Shown here: one piece after another, positions 46,001 to 55,000 of the stretch
Position numbering within the stretch: position 1 is the first letter of the stretch
How the letters are laid out: each line of letters begins with the position of its first letter
Origin: Euborellia annulipes
Lineage: Eukaryota; Arthropoda; Insecta; Dermaptera; Anisolabididae
Assembly: GCA_023213315.1 (NCBI GenBank)
Contig: JAKCPI010014092.1
Coordinates: forward strand, 1-64,000
DNA length: 64,000 bases
Direction of reading: 5' to 3'
Made by a program: the position numbers and the translations under genes
Notes under the pieces: model-generated
What the model was told of the DNA's origin: nothing
The model's input: only the letters and a program-made list of their open reading frames with translations
Databases searched by the model: none

Positions 46001-49000
46001 AGGTCATTTAGACCCCATCTCTATTTATTTCAAATGATTTGTAGTCAAACCAAATGAAAAAATTTTTATCGCTTGTGACGGGAACTGACCGGGGCCCCGG
46101 CTCGAGAATCTACTGTCTTCTCTCTGAGCCACGGGTCACGGGCAATAATATTTATTTAAATAAAAAAAGTTATTTAAAAATTTGTCAAAATTGCCTAAAC
46201 ATAGGGTTGCCATAATTTATTGAGGCCTGACGGACAGACGACCGGGTGGACCCTGCCTACAAGCAGCAAACTGAGATAATAGAATAAAACTGACAATTGA
46301 CCAGCCGGCATTGTAGACCTATTTCAGATATTATCTTCTCGTCTTCTTTCAGTTTATTAAAATAAATGTCACAAAAGAGGAAAAAAATTTTAATATAATA
46401 ATTTGATAAGAGCAATAAAATTTTAAATGAGCTTTTAGGGGGCTAATAAAAAAATAAAAGCAATAAGATATGATTTCGGAACAAACAAAACAGCAAAAGT
46501 TTTTATGAACCACCTTCTGTTAAATTTGTGCCAATATTATTATTTTATTGATGCAGGTCGAGGGTCCGGTGGCCTGGTGCAATGGATAGCACGCCTATAC
46601 CCCGGAAAGGCGGAGATCCTGGGTTCGATGGCCTCATCAATAAAAAACATTCACCGTCTTGTTAAATATTATTGTTTTAATTAAACCTGGTCCATTTATT
46701 ATGAAAGATTCAAGTCCATTTCCTTCTTTTGTGTGAATTTTAATAGATTCCTAAACATTCCGAGAATTTCAAAGGGCACAAGAGCCAATGGCAAGAAGGG
46801 CAAAGAGTAAATTTAATAAAGAACCGTACGGTGGCGCCATCCTGGCGGTGATTCGGATGAACTAATTAACCTTTATTCTAAATTCTATTTACACGTGTAA
46901 TATACTTATATTTTTAAAATAAATGGCCCAGATAAATAAATAATTGTAATTTTACTCACTCTTTAATGAGAAGAGATGAAATGAAGGGGTTGTCTTGACA
47001 TTCACACAATCACAAACACTTACACAATGTTAACACTACACTATCTCAAAGGCAACTAATAAAGGAGATGTCGACCAGACTGAAACACAGCTTGTTGAGT
47101 GACGTATCAACTTTCTCGGCTTCTGATTGGTCAAAGCCTTCTTGTTAGCTTAACCCGCTAAGAATCAAGGGATCCCGCCAATATTATTCAATAATAATTC
47201 TTTTTTATTATAATTAAAATATATCTTAAAAAAAAAATTAAATTTTCAATTCAAAAATAAATAATTCATTTTTTGGTAGAATATAAAAAAACTTTTTATT
47301 TGATATGGCAATTTGAATATATGTATATGATTATTTATTTTGACAAACTTTGATGACATCCCGTTAATTATTTCAATAACCTGTTTCTAAACAATCGAGA
47401 CCGGTCTATTGTTTCTTAGAAGGAATTAAAGAAAATAAATATATTTTTATTATATTCCACAAATTAATAAAGCATTAAAATAATTATTAATAAATCGAAA
47501 AAACTGAAAAAGGGCATCAGTAAAGTACTAGTACTCTTTGGCCTAACTTAAATATAAAAATTACTTCCTAGCTCTTTTCGTTCTTGAGATATTTTTTTCA
47601 CATACACACACACAGATACACAGACAAACAGACCATGTCACGAAAACCACTTTTTTGAATTCAGGGGATCTCAAAACGTGTATACCCCTCAAAATCTCTA
47701 TATCGAATTGTTGACATGATTCCATACTTTCTCCCTATATATATTAATTAACATATATTAGGGTAGTCCTTATTTATAGTGGTCGAAAAATTTTTTAATT
47801 TTTTTAAACGCTCACCCCTCAATTTTTTTCCTTTTATCATAATAATGAAGTGTATCAAATATTTTTCCAATATATAAAAGTTAACAGGTGCCGCATCGGA
47901 CTTGAATGTTTAAAGATAGAGAAAAAATTGAAAAAAAAATTAAGGATTAAAAATGTAAATTATATTTATGAATTTGTGTAATTATGCTTCATAATTATCA
48001 AATGACATCTTTAATAAAGCAATTAAAAAAATAAATTCACTTTTTAATAAAGATTTAAATAAATATTCCATTCGTTTAAGAGTAACTTTCTGGCACTCCG
48101 GGTAGCTACCGTTTACTGGGACTTAGATACATTGGAGAAGAAGAAGGCTGATGATTTTTTTAAATTTAAGAATTCTTAGAATTTCTTAAAATTTACTTAC
48201 AAATAGGTACTCAAATTTGGCCAAAACATATTTAATTTAATTAATTGTTTAATTTTGTACAGTTTGTATACTCGTAGATGTATTTTGGAGTATTTTATTT
48301 AGAATAATATAAAATTTTATAAAAATCAGAGCCCTTGGGTGGGGCAGGGGCATCTGCCCCCCCCCCCCCCCCAAATGACGCCACTGAGTAAAAATGAAAA
48401 TTTTTAAAATTTTTATTCTCAAGTGCATTTTGTTTATGAAATTCGGGGCTTATTAAAAAAAATCCCATAAAATTTGGTGCCATAGTTTGCGAGTTCTACT
48501 CAATTTAAGATTCAGAGTTTTTATTTTTTATAGCGTATATTAATTGTGGCTTAAGAAACGGCGAGCGGAGGGGAAGTGGCGCCCGCACCTCCCCTCCAGG
48601 CATTGTCTCAGGCCGGCGAGACAGGCTGCTATTCTTGGAAATAACAATTAAACCCGATGTTTTCATTTCTAAGAAATTTTAATATCTCCATCGCATATCT
48701 ATATAGAATGATTTCACTTGTTGTTAAATCACAATAAATAATGGTCTCTCTTTAATTATTCTCTTTTCAATATTCTCTCGATTTTAAAAAATAATTTTTT
48801 TTCTTTTATTGTCTTTAGAATACACTGACAGCAACTTTATTTATTTTTACTTTCTCTTACCTCTATATATGTTAATAGAAAAGTAATGCGATCATGTCAA
48901 AAATTCGATGTCGAGATTTTGATGAATATCCAGGTTTTGTGGTTCGCTGAATCCAAAAAAGTGGTTTTCGCAACATGTGTGTCTGTATGTCTGTGTTCAA

Positions 49001-52000
49001 TTTTAAGCATAACGGAATTGAGCTAGAAGGTCGAAATTTTATATTTAAGTTAGACATCCTCCCTGGAGCGTTAAAATAAGCTTTTAAACAAAATTGCCCC
49101 AAAAGTACTAGTACATTACTGATGTACTTTTTCAGTTTTTTTTTTTTTTTTTTTCGATTTTCTCAAAATCCTCTCTAACAATTTTGATTAAAATTCAAAA
49201 ATCAATTATTTCTTCGATGCTCTTTAAAATGTATATCCTCATTTTGCCCTCAAAACTGTTTGAAGCACACTTTACTCATGTTCTTCATAGGAAAGATTGG
49301 AGAAATGGTTGCCATGTTAACAAAATATAAATATTTTCCCATGTCTATAAATTTTACAGCTTGCATTCTAATATATCGGCGGAAACCAAATATATGTCGA
49401 CACAAAAAATCTGGTGTGACAAGCACAGAACACAACTTGCGATTACAGAAGGCAAGAGAAATGGAGTGAACACAGAATTTTTACATACAATCGCATTTTT
49501 TCAAAATTTTAACCTCTATGTGGCACGGGTTAACGTTATCCTATTTAGCTAAAACTTTACCATTATCATTTTCTAGCTAAAAGGCAACTTTTAGGAGCTT
49601 CTGCTGAATGAAATTTAAAAAATATTTTTTTTGCGGCCACCCTAATGAACATGAATTTTAAAAAATATTAAATAGTATTTTTTAAAATTGCTGTAATAAC
49701 TTTTCTAGTTGGCTGGGTTGGGGTGAAATTCAAACTAATTCTTCAAATTTTTAATAAGCCATAGTCTATCGAGAAAATCGATTAGTCGGCTAAAAAAAAG
49801 AAACCAAAAAAACTCTAAATTTCGAACTGAACGCGTCGCTAGAAACTTAATAGCATATCATGGTATAAGTAAACTGTTTATTAGTGATCTTTTTTTCTTA
49901 AGACAATATTTTTTTTTTTTCAATCACATGACATGAAAAAACAACACTTTTAGTACCTTTAAAGCAAAATCTAAATAGCCCGTACTTCCTTGAGACAATT
50001 AAAGGTAAAAAAAAAAAAAAAGAAAAAACAGATTGAGAAACACTATTACAATACAAGATTTTGTTTTTTAATTTTTATTTGACATAATTTATATTTTTAT
50101 TTAATCAAAATGGCAGCAAATATATAAAGAAATAATTTTATTATTCTCAGTATTTAAAAAAAATAATTTTGGTTGTCTGCTTCATTGATTATACAGTCTA
50201 GCTACTTTTCCTTTGACTACTAGATTAGCCATGTTCAATCGAAAATCTTTACTGGACCAATTAAAATTCCACAATCAAAATGTATTTAAACAATAAAAAA
50301 TTTTTGGGGTAGCTAACTGCACATCCCACAGCTTTCTCTTACCTTCAGCATTCGGAAGCTGTGCCATGTGTGCTAGCATTTTTTTTGTTTTTTGTCTTAT
50401 CAAAAAAACTCATTTATCAATTATTTTTTAGATGCTATTTAATTTGTACTAAACCTTCCATTCAAAATTGTTGGGTCCACATTACTCAATGCGATATTTT
50501 TTCGATTTTCTCAATTGGGTTTACAGTGAGTGCCAAAGTTAAGGCTACATTGGATTATTTCATTGTTTTTACAAAAGATGATGAAATATTTCCAAGGGTT
50601 GGGCACGAAAATTTTTAAAATAAATAATTACTTGTAGAAGACGCATGGATGAGACTTAGCACTAACTTAAGGAATTAGATGTGATTTAAGGGGTATTTGT
50701 CTTTTTTTTCATCCAAATATTGTAGTGTGCGGTCATAAATTCAAAGTTGTAAGAATCTTATATAGAAGATAAGGGGGTGCCTTATTATTTTTGGAAGATC
50801 TTTTAAGAAAGTATTTTTCTTTAATGAATTATAAAAAATTCTTTATTTCTTGTAAATGATAAATTTTTGTCTGATAATTTTTTTTTCTCTATATATATTG
50901 TTGTCATTGTTTTTTTTTAATGATAATATTGGCAAAAACTTGTATTAGTAATAAATAATTATCGATGTGGAAAAGCATCGTTTTAGCGTCAGGTGATGAT
51001 GTAATGACACGAGTTGACTGGGTCATTATTTCCTCTTCAGCCTATTCAGACTCAGATAGTGACTGGAGCTCGGTTGAGCAAAGACAGAGGGCGGCTGACA
51101 TCTATTGCAAAGTGAATCGGAAGCCGACCCCTCACAAAAGGCTGCGCAAGAAGCGCACGGCTATCCCCGTCCCTACGCCCCGCGTCCCTTCCACTGGCTT
51201 GCTCAATTACTCAATGAAGGAGGGTGCAGAAACCAGTGAAAAAGGTACTAAACTCACCTCAAACAAATTAACCATCTTTATTAAAAAAAGCAATTTATTT
51301 TTCCAATTTTTAGAATTCAACTTGCTTGCATTTATCTTGGTAATAAGCCTAAATTCTTCTTAAAAATTTTCTAATTTTTCTCTCTCCTAAAGTAATGCTT
51401 TGTTGTTGTAGATTATCCTTTATTTCCTATTCTTCTTGCTTTCAATATTTCTTGGCTTTATCTAATACCAATTAACATTAAAATAATTTCAAATAGTATT
51501 CTTCTTTTTTTTAATTTCTCATTATTATTAGTCTAAATAAAAATTTCGGGAATTCCATAGTTCGAAGTGAGACGGCGTCTGAAGCCAGTGAAGTTAGTGA
51601 TCCAGATATGTCCAATTCAGCCATCCAACCAAGACACAAATTTCAAAAACGTTCAATACGAAAAAAGAAGAGTCTAGCAGATGGACCGCCTATTCCGATC
51701 CCTCCGGAATTACGAAGTGCCAGTCATTTGCCCTCCTCGCTCTCCGGAACACATCAATTCATCCCAGACAAAGTCAATGATAACTTTGCTGGCAGCACAG
51801 GTAATGCTGCTTTCTTCATTTTGTCATTTTTTCACCCCATTCTTTTGCTGTCGGATTTAGTTGGAATAGTTGGAGGTTTTTTCAAATTTCATTTAAGATA
51901 TTCTGTGACTTCTGAAGAAAAAAGTTGTTCATTCTGTGAACTTTTTAAATCCCAGCTCGAAAGTCAATTTTTTAAGACCCATTTAGGTGACGATATAACT

Positions 52001-55000
52001 AACCGCCACGGGTGGGAACTGACTGGTAGGAATTATCTTAATATTTTTGGATCAAAATTAGTTTATGAATTTATTAATCATTAATGTAAGAGCAGCTAAT
52101 CTCTGGTGTATTTTATCCCTTAGAATTTTTTCTTTTTCATAATTCATTAATGGTACATCTTATCATAAAGCTAGCCTTTCAGCTTATTAACAAGTGCGGT
52201 TCTTATAAAATATCCTTGCATGCATGAATTATTTAATCATTTTTCCCCTCGATGCTTACAATAATTGAATAACATTTAAGTCAACACCTACCCTTAAATT
52301 TCCTCTCACTCCATTACATATTTATCAATATATTTTTAATCATGATTGATTGTAAATATAAAATTTTTGAATATGTTACATTAAGTTAATTTTATTAATA
52401 TTGAAACTAATGAAGAGCTCTATACTGCGTGTGAAGGGATGGCAGAGAAGGCAAAAGGGTACACTTTGGATATTAATTAAAAGCCAAATTTCAAGACGTT
52501 TCGAACGATGCAAATCTATTTATACAATATTTGGCCATTATGCCTTCAATTTCGACTAAAAATGAATGAATAAATTTGGTTCTAAACTTCTCGAAATTTG
52601 AATCAGCACCCAAAGGCCCTGGCCCTGTAATTTATTGAAACTAAGTAAAAATTCTCGCTAATGAATATTTATAAAAGAAAGCTAACCAAAATATTTATTT
52701 TAATTTTTTAAGAGTTAGCTTAATTTCTTTATTTGAATAAACTTTTTGACTGCCATTAGATATACAATATTAATTCTTTGAGTTCAAGATTGCAGACGAG
52801 CTCTAACCAGAGAGCATGGACTTTAAATAATTAATTTATTTTAAATCTGATGACGGCCACACATTAAATAGTCAAAGTGTATTTTATTCAAATAAAATAA
52901 ATAAAAAATGTGTATATGTTAGTGATATTTTAATTTTAAAATCAAATATATATATAAATTTATATTTAAAACCATTTATTTACAAAAACAATTTTTTAAT
53001 TTATTTTAGACGGAAAAATGGATATCCCTTATTGGATTGTTCATGACGACGATTCAAGCTTAGACGTTTCATCACCTCGAGATGTAAATTCGCCGATGGT
53101 AAGCTTTTTTACTTTTTTTTTAACAATTTATTTATGATTTTTAATTTTTTCCTAAAATATAAACCTATTTTCAGAGTGGAATTCCCGGGAAGACTAAAGA
53201 TGAAGATAAAACAGCAAGAAGAAAGGAAAAACAAAAAGCAAAAGCCGACGAAAAACAAGAAAAACGACGACAAAAAGAGGAAAAGTTGAAAAAATTGGCG
53301 GAAAAAGAAAAAGAACGTGAAAAGAAAAAAGCTAAACAAAAAGTTCGAAGTGGTCCAATGATTCTACAGGCAACTCTCCAAGATTTTGCTCAGTCAGAAG
53401 AGAATGCAATTCCTCTTTTCTTAGAAAAATGTGTTAAATTCATAGAAGAAGAAGGTCTTGATTCAGAAGGCATATATCGAGTACCAGGCAATCGAGCACA
53501 CGTCGATCTTTTATTTCAAAAATTTGAAGAAGGTGAATTTAATCGATTATTTTTTAAAATATAATAATTAAAAACGAAGAAAATTTATATAATTCCAATA
53601 TTTATTAATTCAAATACCCTAAAAAAGTAAGGGTGTGCCGCCGGGGTTAAACCACGGATCCACCAATTTGTACTCGGAGTGCCCTTACCACTAGACCACA
53701 GCATGGCATACGGGTATATGAATTCACTTAGAAAGCAATTTTGGTTATCAAGAGAAATGGACCCAAATTCGGCGTCACAAAGGTAAGGGCACACCTAGTA
53801 CAAATTGGTGGATCCGTGGTTTAACCCTGGCGGCACACCCCTACTTTTTTTGGTATTTGAATTAATAAATATTGAAATTATATATATTTATATTATTCAT
53901 TGCGCATTGGGTTTATTTAAAGTTAACTTAATTTTTTTTAATTTTCAGATTCAAATGTGGACATTCGCGCCCTTGACATCCCAGTAAACGCCGTTGCAAC
54001 AGCCCTCAAAGATTTCTTCTCAAAACGCCTCCCTCCGCTTCTTACTCAAGAAATGATGGCAGAATTAGAAGACATATCAGGTAAACTTGAAACATTTTTA
54101 TCACTTGGTAAAATTAGGTTCAGATCAGACACATATATGCTCTTAAGTGAACTAATTTCACCCCTTAAGGTATGTAAGATTAACGTTAGGAAATACAGTA
54201 TTCATATTAGAATATCTTAATATTTTTTATATGAATGATTAAGCAATTGCTATTCGAGAACAATATATATGCTATGTGGAAATTTTAAAATTCTAGAAAA
54301 AAATTCATTCAACTCAAAATGGTCATTATTGTTTAATGATGTTTAGTGAAAATTCTTTTTTTTTAATTTGTTACCAGCTAAAACATTGGTCTTTATTAAC
54401 TTCACCACTTCAGTAAAAACTATTTGTAATTCACCTTATTTTTATTATATTATAATATGCCCATCCTTTGATGGGGTCAAGAAATGTTAAGCTTCAATTT
54501 CATTAATATAACCATTTTGTATTTACAAAGGATGATTAAAAGGTACCCGGTCTGATTTTAAAAATGTATTTAAAAAATATCAAGATATTTGATCTTGTCT
54601 CCTTGGGAAGCTCTACAATTTTTAGACCGCCGTTTACACTGGTAGAATAGTATCTTGAGAACTCGTCTTTTGCAATGCTGTTCAGCTCCTCCGACGATTT
54701 TTCTTTAATTTTACCATAATTGCCTCTTATATTTCATAAACAGCAAAAGGTCGCCAGAGGCCATGTCTGGTCGATGCTGGCTGCAAGTTGACGGTCAGCG
54801 TAGTGAGTATTCTGCTATAATCGCGAATGAGCAACTCAGAATGAAGAGACGCGTTGTCATGGTGCAGCACTCACTCCCCAATCCACTCATTATTGCACAA
54901 AAAAAACATCATGAACATCATCCCCCAGCCTCCAGGCTTGGTCCCTGCGGACTTTTTCCTGTTTCTGAAATTCAAGTGAAAGATTTGACTCAATTAAAGA

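Noticed and set aside
46563..46630. tRNA gene candidate
   Set aside because: Box A and box B-like motifs are present, but the acceptor stem and box B consensus are poor. A SINE head or tRNA pseudogene fits better.
51801..52084. Extension of exon 23 into a 158-codon open frame
   Set aside because: The residues after 51800 are hydrophobic and unlike the linker. The good donor at 51800 and matching phases downstream favour splicing.
54081..54171. Read-through extension of exon 27 ([13 protein letters not shown]...)
   Set aside because: The donor after the extension is in phase 0 and does not fit the next RhoGAP exon. Splicing at 54080 aligns with human p190 without a gap.
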